Of a DNA stretch of 27,212 bases, positions 18,995 to 27,212 are shown piece by piece. The number at the start of each line of letters is the position of its first letter. The stretch's first letter is position 1. The stretch comes from Betaproteobacteria bacterium (GTDB lineage: Bacteria > Pseudomonadota > Gammaproteobacteria > Burkholderiales > SG8-39), in the NCBI GenBank assembly GCA_007280315.1, contig QYQC01000031.1, positions 1 to 27,212 on the forward strand, given 5' to 3'. The notes under the pieces are model-generated. The model made no database searches and was not told the origin of the DNA. It saw only the letters and a list, made by a program, of their open reading frames with translations. Made by a program: the position numbers and the translations under genes.

Positions 18995-19018
18995 CCCCGC
19001 CTGCTGGCGGGGTTTTTT
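18995..19018 (+). terminator. Intrinsic terminator/attenuator after the TAXI binding protein gene
   Basis: The 7-bp stem CCCCGCC / GGCGGGG with loop TGCT is followed directly by TTTTTT. It starts 20 bases after the TAXI gene stop and ends 48 bases before the permease start, so it probably reduces permease transcription relative to the binding protein. Confidence 0.88.
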
Positions 19019-19065
19019 CGTTGTAGCCGGACGTAACACCACCCGGCATCAAAGGCGCCGAAGCC

Positions 19066-21105
19066 ATGAGTGAAGCGACCAAGCCGGACCAGAATCTCGA
19101 AACCGTCATCAGCGACGAAGCGCTGAAGAAGGCCGAGGAATTCATCGAAGAAGAAGAAGGCGCGGCAAACAAGCTTTCCGGCCGGCTCGCCGCCTTCGTC
19201 ACCTTTACCGCGGTGGCGATGTCCGCGTTTCACCTGTATACGGCTTACGGCATTGTCGCGACGCAGACGCTGCGACCGATTCACGTCGCCTGGGTGCTGG
19301 CCCTTGGCTTCATGGTGTTTCCGGTGGCGCAACGCTATCGCCACCGCATCATGTGGTGGGATTGGATCCTGGCGCTGTTGTCGGTTGCCGTGGCGGTGTA
19401 CCTGATCCAGGGCGGCGACGATTTCACTGACCGCAATACCTCGCCCAATGACTGGGACATCTTCTTCGGCGTCGCCCTGATCCTGATGGTGATGGAGGTC
19501 ATGCGCCGCACCAACGGCTGGATCATGCCCGCAATCACCAGTGCATTCATCCTCTACGCCCTGTTCGGCGCCTACCTGCCTCATCCGTGGACGCACAAGG
19601 GCTACGAAGTCGGCCGGCTGATCGGACACATGTACATGACCCTGGAGGGCATCTATGGTGTGGCGGTGGACGTGTCGTCCTCGCTGATCATTCTGTTCAC
19701 CATCTTCGGCGCCTTCCTGCAGTATTCGGGCGCGGGCAAGTTCTACATCGATTTCTCCTTCTCCGCCATGGGCGGCAAGCCGACGGGCGCCGGGCGTACG
19801 GTGGTTCTTGCGTCGTTTCTGCTCGGCGGGCCTTCGGGCTCGGGCGTCGCCACCACGGTGACGCTGGGCGCGGTCGCCTGGCCGATGCTGGCCAAGGCCG
19901 GCTACGAAAAAAACGCCGCGGGCGGCCTCCTCGCCGCAGGCGGCCTGGGCGCGATCATCTCGCCGCCGGTGCTGGGCGCCGCGGCGTTTCTGATTGCCGA
20001 GTTCCTGAAAATATCGTACCTCGACGTGCTGCTGATGGCCTGCATTCCGACCATCCTGTTCTACCTCGCGCTGTTCCTGATGGTCGAAATCGACGCGCGC
20101 AAGTTTCACATGCACGAATTGCTGATCGAGAAGGTCGATACCGTGTGGCATCTGACCAAGCACTACTGGTATCACTTCCTGTCGCTGATATCGATCGTCG
20201 CCTTCATGCTGTACGGCTTTTCGCCGGTGCTGTCGGTGTTCTGGGCGACGGTGGTGTCCTTCTTCACCAGCTTCCTGCGCAGCGATACGTCACTATTTTC
20301 CTACGACCTGTTCCGCCGCAACGGCCCGCTGCTGCCGCTGATCTTCAAGTCGCCTTTCGTCAAGGCGATGGAGGGCGGCTCGATCGGCGTGTTGAACGTC
20401 GCCGCCACCTGCGCCGGCGCCGGCATTATCGTCGGCGTAGTGACACTCACCGGACTCGGGCTCAAGTTCAGCTCGATCGTGATCGACCTGGCCGGCGGGT
20501 CCCTGCTGATGACCGCGGTCTACACCTCGCTGGTGGTGTGGATCGTCGGGCTGGCCGTGCCGGTAACGGCCTCCTATATTATCTGCGCGGTGATCGCTGC
20601 GCCGGCGCTGATCAAGCTCGGCGTGCCCGATTTCGCCGCACACATGTTCATTTTCTATTATGCGGTGCTGTCCGAGGTTTCCCCGCCCACGGCACTGTCG
20701 CCGTTCGCCGCTGCGGCCATCACCGGCGGCGATCCGTACAAGACGACCATGCAATGCTGGAAATACACTGTGCCTGCTTTTCTGGTGCCGTTCATGTTCG
20801 TGCTCGATCCCAGCGGCCAGGGCCTGTTGCTGATGGGTTCGACCAAGGCGCTTGCCGCCGCCAACTGGTGGTCGATCGCCGAGGTCACGCTGACCGCGGC
20901 CGTGGGCATCGCCGCGCTTGCCGGCGGTTTCCAGGGTTGGGCCCTGATCAAGACCAATTTCGTCGAACGCTGGATGTTGCTCATCGCCGGCTTTGCGCTG
21001 GTCTATCCAACGGCCGCGGCCGATATGATCGGCTTCGGTTTCGTCATCGCCGCACTGACGCTGCAGGTTTTGCGGCGCCGCGCGATTCCGGCCGCGCCTG
21101 CCTGA
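19066..21105 (+). CDS. TRAP transporter fused permease (DctQ-DctM type, 4TM-12TM)
   Basis: A 679-residue polytopic inner-membrane protein joining the small Q and large M subunits of a TRAP importer, as is usual for TAXI systems. An acidic cytoplasmic N-terminus (about residues 1-45, with a run of Glu) is followed by four helices of the Q-like part. The M part then carries SASGVAT-type family motifs, here LGGPSGSGVATTVTLGAVAWP and LAAGGLGAIISPPVLGAAAF, and in the second half AVPVTASYIICAVIAAPAL and SEVSPPTALSPFAAAAITGG. Transport is secondary, normally sodium-driven. A weak SD AAAGG lies ten bases upstream. The flavoprotein gene begins 21 bases downstream, so the genes are likely co-transcribed. 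Confidence 0.93.
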   Translation: MSEATKPDQNLETVISDEALKKAEEFIEEEEGAANKLSGRLAAFVTFTAVAMSAFHLYTAYGIVATQTLRPIHVAWVLALGFMVFPVAQRYRHRIMWWDWILALLSVAVAVYLIQGGDDFTDRNTSPNDWDIFFGVALILMVMEVMRRTNGWIMPAITSAFILYALFGAYLPHPWTHKGYEVGRLIGHMYMTLEGIYGVAVDVSSSLIILFTIFGAFLQYSGAGKFYIDFSFSAMGGKPTGAGRTVVLASFLLGGPSGSGVATTVTLGAVAWPMLAKAGYEKNAAGGLLAAGGLGAIISPPVLGAAAFLIAEFLKISYLDVLLMACIPTILFYLALFLMVEIDARKFHMHELLIEKVDTVWHLTKHYWYHFLSLISIVAFMLYGFSPVLSVFWATVVSFFTSFLRSDTSLFSYDLFRRNGPLLPLIFKSPFVKAMEGGSIGVLNVAATCAGAGIIVGVVTLTGLGLKFSSIVIDLAGGSLLMTAVYTSLVVWIVGLAVPVTASYIICAVIAAPALIKLGVPDFAAHMFIFYYAVLSEVSPPTALSPFAAAAITGGDPYKTTMQCWKYTVPAFLVPFMFVLDPSGQGLLLMGSTKALAAANWWSIAEVTLTAAVGIAALAGGFQGWALIKTNFVERWMLLIAGFALVYPTAAADMIGFGFVIAALTLQVLRRRAIPAAPA

Positions 21106-21126
21106 GATCGTTTTCCTGGCCGACCC

Positions 21127-22836
21127 ATGCGTGAGCTCAGCACCGACATCCTGATCCTCGGCTCGGGCGGCGCGGGCCTGTTCGCCGCGCTGCACGCGCA
21201 TCAAGCCGCGCCCGAGTTGTCGATCACCGTCGCGGTCAAGGGCCTGCTGGGGAAATGCGGCTGCACGCGCATGGTGCAGGGCGGCTACAACGTCGCGCTC
21301 GCCGCCGGCGATTCGGTCGAGCGCCACTTCATGGACACCATCGAAGGCGGGAAGTGGCTGCCCGACCAGGATCTGGCGTGGAAGTTGGTGACGCTCGCAG
21401 TGGAGCGCATCCATGAGCTGGAAAACGAACTTGGTTGTTTTTTCGACCGCAACCCTGACGGCAGCATTCACCAAAAAGCCTTCGCCGGACAGACCTTCGA
21501 TCGCACCGTGCACAAAGGCGATCTTACCGGCATCGAAATCATCAACCGCCTGGCCGAGCAGATCTGGGCGCGCAACATCGCCCGTCTGGAAGAGTACCGG
21601 GCTCTGGCTCTGATCAAGGCGAAGCGCGGCGACGCGCTCGCGGGCGTGCTGATGCTGGACATGCGCACGGGCGAGTTCTGTTTCGTGCGGACCAAGGCGG
21701 TGCTGCTCGCCACCGGCGGCGGCCCGACCATGTACAAGTACCACACGCCCTCGGGCGACAAGAGCTGCGACGGCCTGGCGATGGCCTTGCGCGCGGGACT
21801 GACGCTGCGCGACATGGAGATGGTGCAGTTCCACCCTACCGGACTGCTCGCCGGGACGCACACGCGCATGACCGGCACCGTGCTCGAAGAGGGCTTGCGC
21901 GGCTCCGGCGGTTATTTGTTGAACGGCGCGGGCGAGCGCTTCATGGGCAATTACGACGACAAACTCGAGCGCGCCACGCGCGACATTGTGTCGCGCGCGA
22001 TCTTCGCCGAAATGCGCGCCGGCCGCACTACACCCAATGGCGGCGTGCATATCAGCATGGCGCATCTGGGACCGGCGCACGTGGCGAAAGCGTTCAAAGG
22101 CATGGTCGAGCGCTGCGCCGACAGCGGTTTCGATCTCGCCGGCGGCCTGGTCGAAGTGGTGCCGACCGCGCATTACATGATGGGCGGAATCAGATTCAAC
22201 GCCGATTGCTCCACCGCCCTCCCCGGCCTGTTCGCGGCAGGTGAAGACACCGGCGGCGTGCACGGCGCCAATCGCCTGGGTGGTAACGGCGTCGCCAATT
22301 CCACCGTATACGGCGGCGTCGCGGGCGAAGAGATGGCTGCCTGGGTAAGGGCTCAGGGGACGCTGCATGAGCCGGATGCCGATGAGATCGCGGCGGTCGA
22401 AGCGGCGTGCCGGGCGCCGCTCGGCCGTGCGGCCGGCGACGTGGAAGGCGTGCGCCAGGACCTGTACGAATTGATGTGGGACGACGTCGGCATTGTGCGC
22501 GATGCCAAGGGCCTCGCACGCGCGCGCGGTGCGCTCACAGGACTGCAGGCGCGCCTGGATGCGACCGGCGTCAATGCAGGCGACCTGCGCTACAACCTCG
22601 CCTGGCACGACTGGCTCAATCTGAAAAATCTGATCCTGGTGAGCCGCGCCATCTGCGAGGCGGCTCTGGTACGCGAGAATTCGCGCGGTGCGCATTACCG
22701 CGAGGATTTTCCCGAAGAGGGCGAACTCGCGAGTTCGACCTACAGCGTGGTGCGGGCAGCGGGCGAAGGATTCAGCGTCAGTCGCGAGCCGGTGAAATTC
22801 ACGCGGGTCAAACCAGGCGAATCATTGCTCGATTAA
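21127..22836 (+). CDS. FAD-dependent fumarate reductase/succinate dehydrogenase-like flavoprotein
   Basis: A 569-residue flavoprotein of the FrdA/SdhA/NadB superfamily. The Rossmann motif is ILGSGGAGLFAALHA. The fumarate-reductase catalytic set appears intact: HPTG (His236), EEGLRGSGG (Glu255, Arg258), TRDIVSRA (Arg285), AHYMMGG (His349) and GANRLGGN (Arg383). The C-terminal helical domain (EGVRQDLYELMWDDVGIVRD, then NLAWHDWLNLKNLI) is SdhA-like. Where FrdA has the His binding FAD covalently (SHT), this protein has Cys46 (GCT), so FAD is probably bound non-covalently as in NadB. It has no signal peptide and no FMN or haem domain, and no FeS-subunit gene is adjacent. It follows the TRAP permease by 21 bases and is likely co-expressed, suggesting it acts on the imported solute. 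The substrate is unknown; L-aspartate oxidase is a less likely alternative. Confidence 0.88.
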   Translation: MRELSTDILILGSGGAGLFAALHAHQAAPELSITVAVKGLLGKCGCTRMVQGGYNVALAAGDSVERHFMDTIEGGKWLPDQDLAWKLVTLAVERIHELENELGCFFDRNPDGSIHQKAFAGQTFDRTVHKGDLTGIEIINRLAEQIWARNIARLEEYRALALIKAKRGDALAGVLMLDMRTGEFCFVRTKAVLLATGGGPTMYKYHTPSGDKSCDGLAMALRAGLTLRDMEMVQFHPTGLLAGTHTRMTGTVLEEGLRGSGGYLLNGAGERFMGNYDDKLERATRDIVSRAIFAEMRAGRTTPNGGVHISMAHLGPAHVAKAFKGMVERCADSGFDLAGGLVEVVPTAHYMMGGIRFNADCSTALPGLFAAGEDTGGVHGANRLGGNGVANSTVYGGVAGEEMAAWVRAQGTLHEPDADEIAAVEAACRAPLGRAAGDVEGVRQDLYELMWDDVGIVRDAKGLARARGALTGLQARLDATGVNAGDLRYNLAWHDWLNLKNLILVSRAICEAALVRENSRGAHYREDFPEEGELASSTYSVVRAAGEGFSVSREPVKFTRVKPGESLLD

Positions 22837-22858
22837 GCGCAAGCTTCGGCGCTTTGAT

Positions 22859-22899
22859 TCCCCTCACCTTGTTCCTCTCCCCGCAAGCGGGGCGAGGAG
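22859..22899. repeat. Dispersed palindromic repeat, copy 1 (between flavoprotein gene and typA)
   Basis: The hairpin 22874-22897 has the inner stem CCCCGC / GCGGGG and outer CCTC / GAGG with one mismatch. It is preceded by CCCCTCACCTTG. Its 24 bases are the exact reverse complement of 25794-25817, so it is an inverted copy of the repeat upstream of xerD. It lies between convergent genes and may end both transcripts. Confidence 0.8.
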
Positions 22900-22947
22900 A
22901 CGTATGCGCCATGCGGTACTCGCGGTACGCGCGCGAGTGGGGCAGTC

Positions 22948-24804
<1,857 letters not shown>

Positions 24805-25001
24805 GGGAGGCAGTCTAAAGAGAATCACAGGTCGTGTCGCGGGCGGGACCAATGAACGCGGGCCATCCGCTCGCTCCGCCTGGGTTGTATCCGATATGAA
24901 ATATCCGAGCCTAAACTACCCCGAGGGCGGCTTCGGAAGGCGAGAAAATTCAAGATGTTAGCAGATTCGGCGCGGAAAAGCCCGTTTTTTGGGCGTGATT
25001 G

Positions 25002-25007
25002 TATAAT
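25002..25007 (+). promoter_or_regulatory. TATAAT hexamer in the typA-ogt gap
   Basis: TATAAT, in the context GATTGTATAATCGC, lies in the 378-bp gap 24805-25182. It is about 180 bases before the proposed ogt start and follows a small GCCC-T6-GGGC fold (24980-24994). No good -35 is seen. Its location inside the open frame that runs into ogt argues that the upstream part of that frame is leader, not protein. Apart from this and a palindromic repeat (25121-25160), no gene was recognised in the gap. Confidence 0.4.
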
Positions 25008-25120
25008 CGCCTCACGCCGCGGCTCGATCGCAAACCATTTTTATGTATTAAACCATTATGTTACGCATGGACATCGGAACAAATCATGGCGCTGCGCGAA
25101 TCGGCTGTTGGGTCGCGCGG

Positions 25121-25160
25121 CCCCCTTACCCCTGGCCCCTCTCCCGCAGGGTGAGAGGGG
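25121..25160. repeat. Dispersed palindromic repeat, variant copy 2 (ogt leader)
   Basis: The 8-bp stem CCCCTCTC (25136-25143) / GAGAGGGG (25153-25160) is preceded by CCCTTACCCCTGG. This is the same general pattern as the CCCTCACCCTGGCCCTCTCC elements at 22859 and 25765, but shortened. It ends 22 bases before the proposed TTG start of ogt and could form a hairpin in its 5' leader. Confidence 0.65.
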
Positions 25161-25182
25161 TACAGCTCGTCGGCATACCACG

Positions 25183-25662
25183 TTGAGCAGTGCACCACGA
25201 TTTCAGGCAAGGCTGGCAACGCCCTTTGGCGTCGTGGGCGTGCGCACTGAAGGGGAAGCGCTGGCGGAAATCGTTTACCTGCCGCGCAGCGCAGGCGCCC
25301 TCGCACCCGCGAACGCGCTGGCCGAGCGCGCCTGCGCACAAATCGAAAAATATGTCGTCGACCCCGGCTACCGATTCAAGCTGCCGTTGAAGCGGCTCGG
25401 CACAGCGTTCCAGCGTCGGGTGTGGGAACAGATATCGGCGATATCCATGGGCGAAACCCGTACCTATGGCGACCTCGCGCGAACACTGCGCAGCGCACCG
25501 CGCGCAGTAGGCCAGGCCTGCGGCACCAATTACTTCCCGCTGGTGATTCCCTGCCATCGCGTGGTCGCCGCCAGCGGCATCGGCGGCTTCGCGCATCACA
25601 GCGGCGGTTACCTGATCGAGGTCAAGCGCTGGCTGCTGGTGCATGAACAACTGGGTACATAG
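25183..25662 (+). CDS. ogt: Methylated-DNA--protein-cysteine methyltransferase (Ogt/MGMT type)
   Basis: A suicide DNA-repair protein that takes the alkyl group from O6-alkylguanine onto its own cysteine. The C-terminal domain is complete: FQRRVWEQISAISMGETRTYGDLA (helix-turn-helix region), GQACGTNYFPLVIPCHRVVAASG with acceptor Cys124 in PCHRV, and GGFAHHSGGYLIEVKRWLL. The start is unclear. The frame stays open back to an ATG at 24955, but that part reads through a palindromic repeat (as PLPLAPLPQGERG) and a possible promoter. I use the TTG at 25183, giving 159 residues, close to the family norm. No clear SD is present at either site. xerD follows after a repeat-rich gap. Confidence 0.85.
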   Translation: MSSAPRFQARLATPFGVVGVRTEGEALAEIVYLPRSAGALAPANALAERACAQIEKYVVDPGYRFKLPLKRLGTAFQRRVWEQISAISMGETRTYGDLARTLRSAPRAVGQACGTNYFPLVIPCHRVVAASGIGGFAHHSGGYLIEVKRWLLVHEQLGT

Positions 25663-25721
25663 ATGTCCCACCCTCCCTTGCAGGGCGCGCGTCCCGCTGC
25701 ACCTGGACACCGCTCGGCACG

Positions 25722-25739
25722 CGGGCAGCATGCTGCCCG
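25722..25739. repeat. Perfect 18-nt palindrome between ogt and xerD
   Basis: CGGGCAGCATGCTGCCCG is its own reverse complement with no loop. It lies 60 bases after the ogt stop and just before the next repeat pair. It may be part of the same composite element, or a binding site for a dimeric protein; nothing else supports a function. Confidence 0.55.
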
Positions 25740-25752
25740 AAACCCTCGCCTC

Positions 25753-25834
25753 GCCCCCAACCCGCTCCCGCCCAGGCGGGAGAGGGAGTATTCCCTCGCC
25801 CCGCTTGCGGGGAGAGGGCCAGGGTGAGGGGTAG
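25753..25834. repeat. Dispersed palindromic repeat, paired copy 3 (upstream of xerD)
   Basis: Two hairpins stand in tandem. The first is CTCCCGC / GCGGGAG (25765-25782). The second is an imperfect 12-bp fold with core CCCCGC-TT-GCGGGG (25793-25818), followed by CCAGGGTGAGGGG. The second is the inverted twin of the copy at 22874-22897 (24 identical bases). The pair ends about 20 bases before the xerD ATG, so it would lie in the xerD leader if ogt and xerD are co-transcribed. Confidence 0.8.
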
Positions 25835-25854
25835 GCCGGCCACGCGCGTTCGCG

Positions 25855-26757
25855 ATGACAGAAAGCGACTCCGCGTTGCTCGACGAATTCTGCGACCACC
25901 TGTGGCTGGAGGACGGCCTGTCGAAGAACACGCTCGAAGCCTACCGGCGCGATCTCACGCTGTTCGGCGACTGGCTGGCACGCGAGCACAAGCGCGGGCT
26001 CCTGGAAACGCACGAGGAGGACTTGTCGGCGTATTTCGCCTTCCGCTACACCCAGGCCAGACTGCGCGCAAGTTCGCAGTCACGGCTGCATTCCAGCCTC
26101 AAGCGTTTCTTTCAGTTTGCACTGCGCGAAAACAAAATCGTCGCCGATCCCACGCTCAAGCTCGACACGCCGAAAAAGGCGCAGCGCTTCCCCAAGTCGC
26201 TCACTGAATCCGACGTTGAGGCGCTGCTTGCGGCGCCGCAAGTGGAGTCGGCCCTGGGTCTGCGCGACCGCGCCATGCTGGAAATGCTCTATGCGACGGG
26301 CTTGCGCGTATCCGAGCTGGTCGCGCTGAAACTGATCGAGATCAATCAGGACATGGGCGTGGTGCGTGTGTTCGGCAAAGGCGGAAAGGAACGTATGGTA
26401 CCGATGGGAGAAGAAGCCTCGGCCTGGCTCACGCGCTACCTGAGCGACGCGCGGCCGCGGCTGCTCTCTCGCGCGCAGTCCGACGCGGCGTTCGTCACCG
26501 CGCGCGGCGCGGCGATGACGCGCCAGGCGTTCTGGTATCTGCTGAAGAAACACGCGCGCGTGGCGGTGCCGGGAAAGCCGATGTCGCCGCACACGCTGCG
26601 CCATGCCTTCGCCACCCACCTCCTGAACCACGGAGCCGATTTGCGCGTGGTGCAGATGCTGCTCGGTCACGCCGATATCTCGACCACGCAGATCTACACC
26701 CATGTCGCACGCGAGCGCCTGAAGCTGCTGCACCAGAAGCACCATCCGCGCGGATAA
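25855..26757 (+). CDS. xerD: Site-specific tyrosine recombinase XerD
   Basis: A 300-residue tyrosine recombinase that, with XerC, resolves chromosome dimers at dif under FtsK control. The N-terminal core-binding domain (LLDEFCDHLWLEDGLSKNTL...) is complete. The catalytic domain shows all active residues at the expected spacing: Arg151 in ATGLRVSEL, Lys175 in GKGGKER, His246 and Arg249 in HTLRHAFATHLL, His272 in LGHADIST and nucleophile Tyr281 in TTQIYTHV. Offsets from E. coli XerD numbering are constant at +2 or +3. XerD rather than XerC is preferred from the N-terminal DGLSKNTLEAYRRDL segment and overall length. No integrase-style neighbours or att sites are seen, so it is the housekeeping enzyme. 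It converges on folB. Confidence 0.93.
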   Translation: MTESDSALLDEFCDHLWLEDGLSKNTLEAYRRDLTLFGDWLAREHKRGLLETHEEDLSAYFAFRYTQARLRASSQSRLHSSLKRFFQFALRENKIVADPTLKLDTPKKAQRFPKSLTESDVEALLAAPQVESALGLRDRAMLEMLYATGLRVSELVALKLIEINQDMGVVRVFGKGGKERMVPMGEEASAWLTRYLSDARPRLLSRAQSDAAFVTARGAAMTRQAFWYLLKKHARVAVPGKPMSPHTLRHAFATHLLNHGADLRVVQMLLGHADISTTQIYTHVARERLKLLHQKHHPRG

Positions 26758-26791
26758 GCCAGCGCAGGCATGTCGGCCCGGGGGCGAGCCC

Positions 26792-27145
26792 CTACTTCTT
26801 GCCTCTCTCGATCACCACGCCGACGCGCCGTGCGGCGCGCTGGGCGCCAAGCTTTGCGATGCTCACGCGCACCCACGGCGCATGGAATTCTCCGAGCAGG
26901 ATCTGCGCCACATGCTCCGCCAGATTTTCCACCAGGCCGTAGTGCTGCTCCACCAAAACGGCGCGAATGCGCTCGATCACCACTGCGTAGTCGATGGTGT
27001 CGGCAACCTTGCCGGTCTTGAACACGCGATTGTCGGGCAACGCAATTTCCAGATCCAGTTCCACCGTCTGGGTGATGGTCTTCTCGCGCTTGTAGATGCC
27101 GATGCGCGCATCCAGTCTGATCTCGCGCAGAAAGATGATATCCAT
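26792..27145 (-). CDS. folB: Dihydroneopterin aldolase
   Basis: A 117-residue cytosolic enzyme of folate synthesis that converts 7,8-dihydroneopterin to 6-hydroxymethyl-7,8-dihydropterin and glycolaldehyde. Visible are the N-terminal IFLREIRLDARIGIYKREK (family pattern xxGxxG/W-E-R), the central DTIDYAVVIERI with the conserved Tyr, and LVENLAEHVAQILL, which supplies the pterin-binding Glu. Length is normal. ATG at 27145 is the only sensible start. The 34-bp gap to the convergent xerD stop contains only a small GGGG/CCCC fold. The remaining 67 bases to the window end are its upstream region and probably that of a divergent neighbour, with TAAAAT at 27190-27195 on the plus strand. Confidence 0.93.
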   Translation of the reverse strand: MDIIFLREIRLDARIGIYKREKTITQTVELDLEIALPDNRVFKTGKVADTIDYAVVIERIRAVLVEQHYGLVENLAEHVAQILLGEFHAPWVRVSIAKLGAQRAARRVGVVIERGKK

Positions 27146-27212
27146 ATCGGGAATTGGCCTGGGGGCTAGGGCGGGATTGGGTTCCCGCGTAAAATGGGCA
27201 ACACATTCTAAC

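Noticed and set aside
18988..20175. 395-codon minus-strand frame opposite the TRAP permease
   Set aside because: Compositional shadow of the permease; it also runs across the terminator and has no domain.
20293..22695. 800-codon open frame on the minus strand opposite the TRAP permease and flavoprotein
   Set aside because: It is antisense to two well-supported genes and its translation is His/Arg/Ala-rich with no recognisable domain, typical of a shadow frame.
26780..26793. GGGGCGAGCCCC fold in the xerD-folB gap as a terminator
   Set aside because: Only four or five base pairs, overlaps the folB stop and has no T run on either strand; too weak to call.

Overview
The window is GC-rich bacterial chromosomal DNA with tightly packed genes. 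The mix suggests a betaproteobacterium (Burkholderiales/Rhodocyclales-like): GltIJKL-type and TAXI-TRAP importers, an acetoacetyl-CoA synthetase with a 3-hydroxybutyrate dehydrogenase (PHB or ketone-body use), ogt next to xerD, folB and typA. This assignment is inference from gene content. No rRNA, tRNA, CRISPR array, phage gene or transposase was seen.

Layout. (1) 1-1603: 3' part of uvrA. It converges, across an inverted-repeat element, on acetoacetyl-CoA synthetase (1750-3732, minus). (2) 3805-6208: an exported TPR protein, a small two-helix membrane protein on the minus strand, and an Asp/Glu-type racemase. (3) 6353-9513: a complete glutamate/aspartate-type ABC importer (gltI, terminator, gltJ, gltK, gltL). 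(4) A perfect 23-bp Pseudomonas-like REP palindrome, then a ThDP-dependent acetolactate-synthase-like enzyme (minus), divergent from a formate/nitrite-family channel. (5) 12517-15642: a cytosolic gamma-glutamyltransferase-like Ntn hydrolase, a glutathione S-transferase, and a 3-hydroxybutyrate dehydrogenase overlapping the GST stop. (6) 15643-15988: a non-coding stretch with three consecutive hairpins, two of them sharing a core in opposite orientation (BIME-like). (7) 15989-17739 (minus): a lipoprotein zinc aminopeptidase and an alpha/beta hydrolase overlapping by ATGA. (8) 18010-22836: a TAXI-type TRAP importer (binding protein, terminator, fused QM permease) followed by a fumarate-reductase-like flavoprotein. 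(9) 22948-27145: typA (minus), ogt, xerD, folB (minus), separated by dispersed palindromic repeats.

Working together. The racemase and GltIJKL may form an acidic amino acid uptake and racemisation unit. The TAXI-TRAP genes and the flavoprotein probably form one import-and-redox module. The flavoprotein keeps the whole fumarate-reductase catalytic set but has Cys where the covalent FAD His would be, and no FeS, cytochrome or FMN partner is nearby. This is the most interesting candidate for an uncharacterised function. Acetoacetyl-CoA synthetase and 3-hydroxybutyrate dehydrogenase are consecutive steps of 3-hydroxybutyrate use, although about 11 kb apart. Most gene-poor gaps hold palindromic repeats, of at least four unrelated kinds, mainly between convergent genes.

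Other gaps were read. 12309-12516 holds no convincing gene or promoter beyond the SD of the downstream gene. 17788-18009 holds only a TATAAT hexamer. 27146-27212 is the upstream region of folB and probably of a gene beyond the window.
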